Assembly (NCBI GenBank): GCA_040255445.1
Contig: JBDZUZ010000059.1
Location: forward strand, 1 to 21,029
Source: JBDZUZ01 sp040255445
Lineage (GTDB): Bacteria; Planctomycetota; Phycisphaerae; Phycisphaerales; UBA1924
Direction of reading: 5' to 3'
Length of the DNA stretch: 21,029 nucleotides
A program made the translations under genes and the position numbers. The notes beneath the pieces are model-generated. The model saw only the letters and a list, made by a program, of their open reading frames with translations, was not told where the DNA came from and did not search any database. Below, piece after piece: positions 1 to 6,932 of the stretch; within the stretch, counting starts at the first letter, position 1, and the number at the start of each line of letters is the position of its first letter.

Positions 1-1008
1 GCCCGCCCGCTCTCGCTCAACGCGACCGACACCCACGATGCCAAACGCTCCGAAGATGTCCGCGCCCGCCTCGCCACGCTTTCGTTTCACCCGGATCGCT
101 GGATCGACTGCCTCGCCGCCGCCCGCGAACTCCTCGCCGCCGACGAACACCCCGCGCCCGACCCCCGCGACACCAGCCTCATCCTCGCCTCGCTCTTCGC
201 GCTGATGCCGGTCGATGACGACCCCCACGCCGCCCCCCACACCGTCCCCAACACCCCCATCGCTGAGCCACTCGCCTCGCGCATCACCGACTACATCACC
301 AAGGCCGCCCGCGAAGCCAAGCTCCACACCTCCTGGCTCGACCCCGATGCCGACTACGAGAAGCGCTGCGCAACCACCGTCACATGCCTCTGCACCAACC
401 CCGCCGCGGCAGACCTCCGCACCCAACTCGCCACCCTCGCCCACACCACCCGCCCCGCCGCGCTCCGCATCTCCGTCGCGATGATCCTCGCGAAGACCCT
501 CCTCCCCGGCATCCCCGACTTCTACCAGGGCTCCGAGTCCGCCGCCCTCGCCCTCGTCGACCCCGACAACCGCAGACCCATCGACTTCACCGCGCACACA
601 ACCGCGCTCGACTCCCTCGATGCCCAATGGTCAAAAGACCCCGCCGCCTGCGCCGACACCTGCCTCCCCCTCGACCCCGACAGCGACGCCCGTTCCGACC
701 GGTCCCTCAACCGCGCCAAGCACTACACAACCCACCGCGCCCTCACCCTCCGCCGCTGGCTGCTCACCTCAAGCCCAAACTCCTCCATTCGCCTCACAGA
801 CCACCACTTCGATCACACGCTGTGGACCTGGACCGTCGAGACCGCGACATCGCGATGCACAGTCCGCATCACCCTCGATCCCACCCCAACACCACCCGCA
901 ACACCGACCACCCCAACCCTCAACCAACTCACCGCGCGCACCACCACCCCCACCTGGCTCTCCGCCACCTGCGAATACAACAACACACCCGTCACCAAAC
1001 TCCTCTAA
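1..1008 (+). CDS. treY: Malto-oligosyltrehalose synthase (TreY), C-terminal part
   Basis: The reading frame is open from the first base of the window and stops with TAA at 1006-1008, so about 335 C-terminal residues are present and the start lies outside. TreY rearranges the reducing end of maltooligosaccharides into a terminal trehalosyl unit, the first step of the TreY/TreZ trehalose pathway in the cytoplasm. Seen here are the family blocks THDAKRSEDVRARL (bases 31-72), KAAREAKLHTSW (around 301-340), and GIPDFYQGSE followed by LVDPDNRRPIDF (around 508-590). All sit in the order expected of TreY, a GH13-type enzyme. In the first block Ala occupies the position that is usually Thr in HDTKR. 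The last 60 or so residues are Thr/Pro-rich and poorly conserved. The gene converges on the minus-strand gene ending at 1127. The assignment is firm from the motifs, although the catalytic N-terminal barrel is not visible. Confidence 0.9.
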   Translation, partial: ARPLSLNATDTHDAKRSEDVRARLATLSFHPDRWIDCLAAARELLAADEHPAPDPRDTSLILASLFALMPVDDDPHAAPHTVPNTPIAEPLASRITDYITKAAREAKLHTSWLDPDADYEKRCATTVTCLCTNPAAADLRTQLATLAHTTRPAALRISVAMILAKTLLPGIPDFYQGSESAALALVDPDNRRPIDFTAHTTALDSLDAQWSKDPAACADTCLPLDPDSDARSDRSLNRAKHYTTHRALTLRRWLLTSSPNSSIRLTDHHFDHTLWTWTVETATSRCTVRITLDPTPTPPATPTTPTLNQLTARTTTPTWLSATCEYNNTPVTKLL

Positions 1009-1042
1009 CGCCCCACGCCGCAGGCGTGTCTTCCCCCCACTT

Positions 1043-1128
1043 CGTGCCTCCGTGCCTTCGTGCCTTCGTGCCTCTGTGCCTTCCCCTCTGTCCCTCTGTC
1101 CCTTTGTCCCTTTGTCCCTTTGTCCCTC
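1043..1128. repeat. Octamer tandem repeat, locus 1 (ten units)
   Basis: Read on the plus strand, five units of the form YGTGCCTY (1043-1082) are followed by a 6-bp spacer CCCCTC (1083-1088) and five units of the form TGTCCCTY (1089-1128). The period is exactly 8 bp throughout. The last unit runs into the stop codon of the minus-strand gene at 1127-1129. The array fills most of the convergent interval between treY and that gene. Related arrays lie at 3746-3807 and 19381-19428. Confidence 0.9.
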
Positions 1129-1510
1129 AGCACCCGTAAAAGAACCTCGCCTCCACAATCTTCCCATCCTTCACCGTATACAAACACTGCTCCTGCATGT
1201 CCATCCGTTGCCCCGCCATCGGCCCCTCGCTGGATGTGCAGTCCATCTTCATCTCGACCAGGAACTGATCGCCGTTCACCAGCGGCTTGCCAACGCTCGC
1301 GCTGTGCACCGTCGTCGTCTTGCCCCAGTGCTCGCTCATCTTGAGCAAGGTGGCCTTCCCCTCGGTCACCCGCTTGTACGGCGAGCCGGGCATCTCCATC
1401 GCCTCGATGTGCTTCGCGTTGTCCGCATAGAGCTCCTGCATCGCTTCGTGATGCTGCCCCTTGCCGCAGAGTTCACAGAGACGGTTCGCAACGGTGGTGG
1501 TATCGCTCAT
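1127..1510 (-). CDS. SnoaL-like (NTF2-fold) small protein
   Basis: This is a 127-residue soluble protein with no signal peptide or membrane segment. Its length and pattern fit the SnoaL/NTF2-like alpha+beta barrel families. There is an N-terminal helix with LCELCGKGQHHEAM, a YADNAKHIEAMEMPG segment, a helix containing KATLLKMSEHW, and C-terminal strands with QFLVEMKMD and CLYTVKDGKIVEARFFYG. Members of this fold bind small ligands or act as isomerases or hydrolases, and the substrate cannot be read from sequence. Two Cys near the N-terminus (CELC) and further Cys later are notable for a small cytosolic protein. The stop codon TGA overlaps the last unit of the octamer array. No clear Shine-Dalgarno precedes the ATG at 1510. 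It is convergent with treY and appears monocistronic. Confidence 0.75.
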   Translation of the reverse strand: MSDTTTVANRLCELCGKGQHHEAMQELYADNAKHIEAMEMPGSPYKRVTEGKATLLKMSEHWGKTTTVHSASVGKPLVNGDQFLVEMKMDCTSSEGPMAGQRMDMQEQCLYTVKDGKIVEARFFYGC

Positions 1511-1708
1511 GGCCGCGAGTCTACCGGCTCACGCCGCCCGTTGGAATGCAATCTCACGCCCGCGGCCGCGCTGTGATCCCCGGACGCCCGCATCGGATCA
1601 CGCAGAACACCGTTCCCCCACCCGGGGATTTGTGGTACGCTCCGCCGGTCCGCGTCGACGAGCGGCGCGACTCTGTACCCCAATCCACCAGCGAGGGGAG
1701 ACCGAGTC

Positions 1709-2641
1709 ATGCCCCCCGACTCGTTGCAACGCCGCTTCATCGGCATCGATGCCCTGCTCACCGACATCGGCCGCGGCATCGGCCTGGGCGCCCGCGAGCT
1801 CGTCCTCCGCTCCCGCTCCGACATCGGCGGCCTCGCCGTCAAGACCGCCGAGGTCAACCTCAGCTTCGAGATGACCAGCCGCGCAGCGCAGACCCGCGAC
1901 GGCCTCGAAGCCGACCTCCCGCTCCTGGGCGCCAAGACCATCTCACTCGTCTCCGCAGCGCAGGAAGAACAGCGCATCAACCGCTGCTCCATCCGCCTCG
2001 AGATCGTCGCAATCGTCGCCGATGACGATACCGACACGGAGAAACCGACCAAGCCCCCGCCCATCACCGAGAAGCCAACCGGGAAACCGACCGAAAAGCC
2101 AACCAAGAAGCCACCAGACCGCCCGCCAACAACACCGACGAAAGATCGCCCGGAAGTCTCGAAGCCCGACTCCAAAACCACGCCGCCGCAGAAGAAACCG
2201 ATAGAGAAGAAAGCGGCGCCGAAGAGGACACCTTCGAACAAGACAACAAAGGCCCCTCCCTCTCCCGAGCGCGCCTCTACCGCCACAAGCAGATCGTCCG
2301 CCGCGAGCAAAGCGTCCGCGGCGAGAACGATGAAGAAAACCCCGCCGCCTTCCACAGAACCCGCCAAACGCACCACCGCGCCAGCCGAGTATTCAAAGCC
2401 CGCGGCCGAATCATCGCAGCCCGCCACCGCCGACCAGCTCAACGCCCTCATCGCCACCATCCGCCGCCAGATGGCCGACTACAAGCTCCCCGCGCGGCTC
2501 GTCGCCGCGATGAACACCGACCTCGCCGCGATCGCTCGCCTCATCAAGGCCGGCTCACTCCGCCAGGCACAGGATGCCCTCATCGAATTTGCCCGCCGCA
2601 CCGGCCCCGCCGTTGACCGCGCCATCGCCGCGCAGGAGTAA
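1709..2641 (+). CDS. Unrecognised protein: beta-rich N-domain, Lys/Pro/Thr linker, helical C-domain
   Basis: This is a 310-residue protein and the first gene of a three-gene cassette. GAGGGGAG at 1693-1700 fixes the ATG at 1709. Residues 1-107 look folded: an amphipathic helical start (GIDALLTDIGRGIGLGARE), then strands VKTAEVNLSFEMTS and CSIRLEIVAIV around a variable loop. Residues 110-240 form a low-complexity Lys/Pro/Thr/Ser linker with EKPT and KKP repeats, strongly basic and probably disordered. Residues about 243-310 form a predicted all-helical domain (LNALIATIRRQMADYKLP to RTGPAVDRAIAAQE). The N-domain pattern faintly recalls DUF2589 or trypsin-co-occurring (trypco2-like) beta modules, but I cannot confirm membership. 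No signal peptide or membrane span is visible. The next gene starts 3 nt after the stop, so the two are probably translationally linked. I do not recognise a function. Confidence 0.75.
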   Translation: MPPDSLQRRFIGIDALLTDIGRGIGLGARELVLRSRSDIGGLAVKTAEVNLSFEMTSRAAQTRDGLEADLPLLGAKTISLVSAAQEEQRINRCSIRLEIVAIVADDDTDTEKPTKPPPITEKPTGKPTEKPTKKPPDRPPTTPTKDRPEVSKPDSKTTPPQKKPIEKKAAPKRTPSNKTTKAPPSPERASTATSRSSAASKASAARTMKKTPPPSTEPAKRTTAPAEYSKPAAESSQPATADQLNALIATIRRQMADYKLPARLVAAMNTDLAAIARLIKAGSLRQAQDALIEFARRTGPAVDRAIAAQE

Positions 2642-2644
2642 CCC

Positions 2645-3088
2645 ATGCCCGACAACGGCGACAACCCCGCCAACCCCGCCCAGTGGATCGGTGACCTCGC
2701 CGCCAACGTGTTCAACACCGGCGCCGAGATCGTCTCGCAGGTCATCGAAGATCCCAGCGCGATCACCGATGAGGTGCACACCAAGATCACCGGTCTGCTC
2801 ACCCTCGTCGAAGACCACGTCGGCTCCGTACTCACCTCCGTGCAGACCGTGATCACAGCGCCCCCGCTCCCGCCGCCGCCTCCGCCGCTCCCGCCACCCG
2901 TCGATCCCGTCGCCACGCTCGAACAACTCTCGGTCGCCCTCGCCAACGCCGAGACCACCCTCAACCGCGCCGGCCTCACCATCGCCGGTGCTTCGCTCGA
3001 GATCAGCATGACCGTGAAACTCCCCGGCGAGTCCGTCGGCGCGGGCGCCACCATGAAGATCCAGCTCAACCCGACCCCGGAGATCTGA
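2645..3088 (+). CDS. Unrecognised protein with polyproline linker and C-terminal beta-hairpin
   Basis: This is a 147-residue protein starting 3 nt after the preceding stop. Residues 1-72 are an acidic, helix-prone region (WIGDLAANVFNTGAEIVSQV, then ITDEVHTKITGLLTLVEDHVG). It is followed by a polyproline stretch (PPLPPPPPPLPPPVDP, about residues 73-89). A helix ATLEQLSVALANAETTLNRAG then leads into two short strands, ASLEISMTVKLP and ATMKIQLNPTPEI. The C-terminal strand pair echoes the N-domain of the upstream protein and the C-terminus of the downstream one. There is no signal peptide or transmembrane segment and no catalytic motif. The tight spacing and shared architecture indicate co-expression with the flanking genes. 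Function unknown. Confidence 0.75.
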   Translation: MPDNGDNPANPAQWIGDLAANVFNTGAEIVSQVIEDPSAITDEVHTKITGLLTLVEDHVGSVLTSVQTVITAPPLPPPPPPLPPPVDPVATLEQLSVALANAETTLNRAGLTIAGASLEISMTVKLPGESVGAGATMKIQLNPTPEI

Positions 3089-3141
3089 ACACGCCGACAC
3101 TGACCAGATAGACACCATTCCATCAGGAGGGGAACCCACCC

Positions 3142-3585
3142 ATGGCATACAGCACCATCATGTCGATCGGCTCCTTCTCGGTGATCCTCTTCGAGGCCTT
3201 CACCGCAGTCGGGCTCTCCTCGCTCATGCCCACCACCGCGATCACACTCGCTCGCATGAGCAAGCCCGACGACAGCGGCGCCGCCGACGACACCACCGAG
3301 ATGGAGACCTCCCTCGCAAAGACCCCCGTCAACGGCCTCAAAGACCTGCTCAAGAACCTCGGCAAGGCGGGGCCAGACTCGCTCGACATCCTCATGCCCA
3401 GCACCGCCAAGATCCACGCCGAGTTCGAGTTCCAGGGCCGCGATGAATCCCGCATCGAGGGCTCCATCGGCGGCTTCGTCGAAGTCGTCAACGTCAACGT
3501 CGGCTTCTCCGCCCTCTACGAGAGCACCTCCCGCAACAAGATCACGCTCGATGTTGACTTCGTCAGCGTGAACGTCCCGATCTAG
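3142..3585 (+). CDS. Unrecognised protein, third member of the cassette (DUF2589-like C-terminus?)
   Basis: This is a 147-residue protein with a strong Shine-Dalgarno AGGAGGGG at 3125-3132 upstream of the ATG. The N-terminus (about residues 5-37, IGSFSVILFEAFTAVGLSS onward) is hydrophobic and could be a buried or membrane-associating helix, but it lacks a signal-peptide layout. A linker with acidic stretches and an amphipathic helix (NGLKDLLKNLGKAG) follows. The C-terminal 65 residues form a beta-rich module: AKIHAEFEFQG, GGFVEVVNVNVGFSALYEST, and RNKITLDVDFVSVNVPI. The pattern of a hydrophobic strand, polar EST/SR turn and closing strand resembles DUF2589 C-termini; this is a weak pattern match only. 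It is the last gene of the cassette, and no intrinsic terminator is obvious before the octamer repeat downstream. Confidence 0.75.
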   Translation: MAYSTIMSIGSFSVILFEAFTAVGLSSLMPTTAITLARMSKPDDSGAADDTTEMETSLAKTPVNGLKDLLKNLGKAGPDSLDILMPSTAKIHAEFEFQGRDESRIEGSIGGFVEVVNVNVGFSALYESTSRNKITLDVDFVSVNVPI

Positions 3586-3745
3586 CGCCGATCCCCTCCA
3601 CCACCGACACCCCGCGCAGAGCAACGACGCCGGACAACGCCGAATACGCAAAACGGCCACGCCGGCGAGCACCGATCCCGGCCCGATGCCGCCCAACGCC
3701 AGCAAACGCCAAAGCCCACCGCCGCGACACCGTCGTCTCCCCCTC

Positions 3746-3807
3746 TGTCCCTCTGTCCCTCTGTCCCTCCCCCTTCGTGCCTCCGTGCCTTTGTGCCTCT
3801 GTGCCTC
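3746..3807. repeat. Octamer tandem repeat, locus 2 (seven units)
   Basis: Three TGTCCCTC units (3746-3769), a 6-bp spacer CCCCTT (3770-3775) and four YGTGCCTY units (3776-3807) occur with exact 8-bp period. The two unit classes appear in the opposite order to locus 1, but the spacer is nearly the same. The array ends 19 bp before the antiporter start codon, so it lies in that gene's leader. Confidence 0.9.
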
Positions 3808-3826
3808 TCCCCCTACCCTCTCCCCA

Positions 3827-5716
3827 ATGGACAAACCCTCCGTCGCCCTCATGCTCGTGGTGGTCCTCGGCGTCGGCGCCCAATGGATCGCGCACAGACT
3901 GCGCCTCCCCTCCATCCTCCTCCTCCTCCTCTTCGGACTCGCCGCCGGCGCGGGCGCTCACAAGCTCTTCGGCCAGCCCGCCCTCAACCCCGACGGCCTC
4001 GTCGGGCGCGATGTCGTCTTCGGCATCGTTTCCATCTTCGTCGCCATCGTCCTCTTCGACGGCGGCCTCAGCCTCCGTTTCCGCGAGTTCCGCCGCGTCG
4101 GCCGCGCTGTCATCCAGCTCATGACCATCGCCGTCGTCGTCGCCTGGGTCGGCGGCACCGCCGCGGCGTACTACATCGCCGGCCTCACCTTCGCCAACTC
4201 CGTCATGATGGGCGCCATCCTCGTCGTCACCGGCCCCACCGTCATCATCCCCCTCCTCCGACAAGTCCGCCCCTCCGCCAACGTCGCCTCCGTCCTCAAG
4301 TGGGAAGGCATCGTCAACGACCCCGTCGGCGCCATCCTCGCCGTCCTGGTCTTCGAAGCCATCCTCACCGGCGACTTCTTCAACCCCTCCTGGCACCTGG
4401 TCGTCGACCTGCTCGCCACCTTCGGAGTGGGCGCCGTCCTCGGCGCCGTCGGCGCTGCGGTCATGATCGTCTGCCTCCGCCGCTACTGGATCCCCGATGC
4501 CGTCGAGACCTCCGTCATCCTCATGATCGTCGGCGCCACCTTCGTCGCTTCGAACCTCATCAAGGAGGAGTCCGGCCTCCTCGCCGTCACCATCATGGGC
4601 ATCGCGGTCGCCAACCAGAAGTGGGCCGAGGTCAGCCGCATCATTGAGTTCAAGGAACACCTCGCCTCTCTGCTCGTCGCCATCCTCTTCATCGTCCTCG
4701 CCTCCCGCGTCACGCTCGACGACCTCTCCCAGCTCGACTGGAACTCCGTCTGGTTCGTCGTCGCCCTCATCGTGGTCGTTCGCCCCCTCACAGTCCTGCT
4801 CTCCACCTTCGGCACCCGACTCAACTGGCGCGAGCGTGCCTTCGTCGCCTGGATGGCGCCCCGCGGCGTGGTCGCCGCCGCCGTCATGTCACTCTTCGCC
4901 CTCCGCCTCAGCACCTCCGCCGACTCCGATGTGCCCGCCGAAGTCACCGCCGAGGCCGGTCGCCTCGTGCCCATCATGTTCCTCGTGATCCTCGGCACCA
5001 TCCTCGTCTACGGCCTCAGCGCGATCCCCCTCTCCAAAGCCCTGGGCGTCGCGACCACCAACCGCACCGGCGTCCTCATCGTGAGCGCCGGCGCCTTCGC
5101 CCGCGCCATCGGCAAGGCCCTCGCCGCACGCAAGGTCGATGTCCTCCTCATCGACACCAACCTCTCCGATGTCCGCGCCGCCCGCATGGACGGCCTCCGC
5201 GCCTGGCACGGCGATGTCCTCTCCCAGCAGCGCAGCGAACAACTCGAAACCCCCAGCATCGGCCGCGCCCTCATCCTCACACCCAACGACCAGGTCAACG
5301 CCCTCATCGCCATCCACCTCACCAGCGAGTTCGGCCGACGCGAGGTCTACCGCGTCCGCCTCGGCTCGCGCCCCGCCTCCGAGGGCGGCGAGGCCGAGGA
5401 ACGCCTCGATGAGGGCCGTCTGCTCTTCGATGAGGAGGCCGGCTTCCACACCCTCAACCGCCGCCTCCGCGAGGGCTGGACCATCAAGTCCACCAAGCTC
5501 ACCGAGGAGTTCGATATGGGCCAGCTCCATGAGCACTACAAAGGCAAGGCGATCGTCCTCGCCGTCGTCCGCAAGGACGGCAAGATCGCCTTCAACACCG
5601 CCGATGCGCCCCTCGAGCCCGAGATCGGCCAGACCGTCATCGCCCTGGTCGATGACCGCAAAGCCGGCGAGATCCCGGGAGCCTCGGGCGAAGCAGCGCA
5701 GCCGGCGGCATCATGA
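3827..5716 (+). CDS. Cation:proton antiporter (CPA1/NhaP-type) with C-terminal TrkA-N-like domain
   Basis: This is a 629-residue integral membrane protein. The chosen ATG gives a start directly in the first membrane helix (LMLVVVLGVGAQWIAHRLRLP). An in-frame start at 3686 would add a tail encoded by the octamer repeat and is rejected. Residues 1-405 hold about 12 hydrophobic segments with CPA-family signatures: LFDGGLSLRF (76-85), VTGPTVIIPLLRQVRP (134-149), EGIVNDPVGAILAVLVFE (160-177, with the Asn-Asp pair N164/D165) and APRGVVAAAVMSL (344-356). Residues 415-510 form a Rossmann-like TrkA-N/RCK module (VLIVSAGAFARAIGKAL, LLIDTN, HGDVLS, ALILTPNDQVNALIA). A further soluble region to 629 may be TrkA-C-like. 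The family exchanges Na+ or K+ for H+; the RCK-like domain suggests nucleotide-linked gating. The stop overlaps the next start. Ion preference is not decidable here. Confidence 0.9.
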   Translation: MDKPSVALMLVVVLGVGAQWIAHRLRLPSILLLLLFGLAAGAGAHKLFGQPALNPDGLVGRDVVFGIVSIFVAIVLFDGGLSLRFREFRRVGRAVIQLMTIAVVVAWVGGTAAAYYIAGLTFANSVMMGAILVVTGPTVIIPLLRQVRPSANVASVLKWEGIVNDPVGAILAVLVFEAILTGDFFNPSWHLVVDLLATFGVGAVLGAVGAAVMIVCLRRYWIPDAVETSVILMIVGATFVASNLIKEESGLLAVTIMGIAVANQKWAEVSRIIEFKEHLASLLVAILFIVLASRVTLDDLSQLDWNSVWFVVALIVVVRPLTVLLSTFGTRLNWRERAFVAWMAPRGVVAAAVMSLFALRLSTSADSDVPAEVTAEAGRLVPIMFLVILGTILVYGLSAIPLSKALGVATTNRTGVLIVSAGAFARAIGKALAARKVDVLLIDTNLSDVRAARMDGLRAWHGDVLSQQRSEQLETPSIGRALILTPNDQVNALIAIHLTSEFGRREVYRVRLGSRPASEGGEAEERLDEGRLLFDEEAGFHTLNRRLREGWTIKSTKLTEEFDMGQLHEHYKGKAIVLAVVRKDGKIAFNTADAPLEPEIGQTVIALVDDRKAGEIPGASGEAAQPAAS

Positions 5717-6639
5717 ACAAGCCCGCGCCCACAACCCCCACCCCCGCACGACCGGCGCCCGCACACTCCGGTCCCGCTCATCCCGGCCCGCGGCTCGCGG
5801 CACAGTCCCAGCGCGACCGCCTCCACGAGATCATCTTCGAAGCCGAGACCCCCGCCGGCAAAGCCTTCGATGTCGCCCTCATCCTCGCGATCATCGCCTC
5901 TGTCACCGTCGTGATCCTCAGCACGCTCCCCGCCGCCCGCGCTGAGCCCTACGCCACCATCTTCCTCGCCCTCGAATGGGCCTTCACCGCCCTCTTCACC
6001 GCCGAGTACCTCGTCCGCCTCGCCGTCGTCCGCAAACCCTGGAAGTACGCCACCAGCTTCTTCGGCATCATCGATCTCCTCGCCATCCTCCCCGCCTTCA
6101 TCGGACTCATCATCCCCGGCGGCGAGCGCCTCCTGGTCGTCCGCACCCTGCGCCTCCTCCGCATCTTCCGGGTCTTCAAACTCGCCCGCTACCTCACCGA
6201 GGCGCACGCACTCCGCCGCGCCCTCATCGAGAGCCGCCACAAGATCGCCATCTTCCTCACCACCGTCCTCATCGTCGTCCTCATCGCCAGCGCGCTCATG
6301 CACATCGTCGAGGGCAACGCCGGCAACAAAGCCTTCGACTCGATGCCCAGCGCGATGTACTGGGCCATCATCACCATGACCACCGTCGGCTACGGCGACA
6401 TCACCCCCGTCACCGCCGTCGGCCGCATCGTCACCGCCGCGCTCGTTCTCGTCGGCTACTCACTCATCATCATCCCCACCGGCATCATCTCCGCCGAGAT
6501 GTCCGGCTTCGGCAAACGCCCCATCACCACCCGCGCCTGCCCACACTGCATGGCCGAGGGCCACGACAACGACGCCGTCTTCTGCAAACGCTGCGGCGGC
6601 CGCCTCGACCCAGATTACCCAATGTCCCAAGACCGGTAA
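5713..6639 (+). CDS. Voltage-gated-type potassium channel with C-terminal zinc ribbon
   Basis: This is a 308-residue six-helix K+ channel subunit. Residues 1-34 are a Pro/Ala-rich cytosolic tail. S1-S3 lie between about 52 and 132. The S4 voltage sensor is RTLRLLRIFRVFK (144-156), with a basic residue at every third position. The pore helix and selectivity filter TMTTVGYGDITP occupy 221-232, and S6 follows (about 238-260). Filter and S4 are intact, so a functional tetrameric voltage-sensing channel is expected. Unusually, the cytosolic C-terminus ends in a zinc-ribbon pattern, CPHC (276-279) and CKRC (291-294), instead of a cyclic-nucleotide or RCK domain. The ATG overlaps the antiporter stop (ATGA), implying translational coupling. 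A strong terminator follows at 6733-6767. Confidence 0.92.
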   Translation: MNKPAPTTPTPARPAPAHSGPAHPGPRLAAQSQRDRLHEIIFEAETPAGKAFDVALILAIIASVTVVILSTLPAARAEPYATIFLALEWAFTALFTAEYLVRLAVVRKPWKYATSFFGIIDLLAILPAFIGLIIPGGERLLVVRTLRLLRIFRVFKLARYLTEAHALRRALIESRHKIAIFLTTVLIVVLIASALMHIVEGNAGNKAFDSMPSAMYWAIITMTTVGYGDITPVTAVGRIVTAALVLVGYSLIIIPTGIISAEMSGFGKRPITTRACPHCMAEGHDNDAVFCKRCGGRLDPDYPMSQDR

Positions 6640-6732
6640 CCGAAAACGATTACCAAAGCCGCTCCCTATCCGGCAATACCATCCCGCCGCCGCAAGATCG
6701 CCAACGCCTGAGTTCACTCCCTCAGCTAGATC

Positions 6733-6767
6733 AAACCGGTGCGGCGCAAGGCCGCACCGGTTTTTTT
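6733..6767 (+). terminator. Intrinsic terminator of the antiporter/K+ channel operon
   Basis: A perfect inverted repeat (CCGGTGCGGC at 6736-6745 with its complement at 6751-6760, extended by AAA/TTT) has a 5-nt loop. It is followed by seven T residues (6761-6767). It lies 94 nt after the channel stop codon and is the clearest rho-independent terminator in the window. Confidence 0.93.
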
Positions 6768-6920
6768 CTGCGCGCACCCTATCCCACCCCGCCGCCTCAT
6801 GAACCGCATTCAACACGACACTCACCGCTCGGTCACAACACCGCACCAGAGTTCAGAACTGAGCCGACGCCACCACGGCGTCCCGGCCTCTGCCGGACTC
6901 TTTCTTCTTCGAAACCAAAC

Positions 6921-6927
6921 GGGAGGT
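6921..6927 (+). promoter_or_regulatory. Ribosome binding site deciding the start of the DUF11 protein
   Basis: GGGAGGT ends 5 nt before the ATG at 6933. The same frame is open far upstream (to 5976, across the K+ channel gene), so this site and the signal peptide that follows set the true start. Confidence 0.85.
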
Positions 6928-6932
6928 CAATC

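Noticed and set aside
1043..1128. CRISPR-like array
   Set aside because: Units are 8 bp with no spacers between them; no cas genes in the window.
1600..1708. Promoter for the three-gene cassette
   Set aside because: Several loose TTG and TAC matches occur, but no pair of boxes at acceptable spacing could be supported.
2479..3915. Minus-strand open frame (478 codons) opposite the three-gene cassette
   Set aside because: Its N-terminal part is the translation of the octamer repeat and the rest is a mirror frame; the plus-strand genes have proper ribosome binding sites and tight spacing.
3563..4660. Minus-strand acidic open frame (365 codons) across the antiporter
   Set aside because: Asp/Glu/Gly-only composition is the reverse-frame shadow of a GC-rich membrane protein gene; no motif or ribosome binding site.
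6850..6860. Palindrome AGTTCAGAACT upstream of the DUF11 gene
   Set aside because: Perfect but only 11 bp and single-copy; not enough to call an operator.
5976..6932. In-frame upstream extension of the DUF11 protein
   Set aside because: It overlaps the K+ channel gene and the terminator; the true start has GGGAGGT and a signal peptide.
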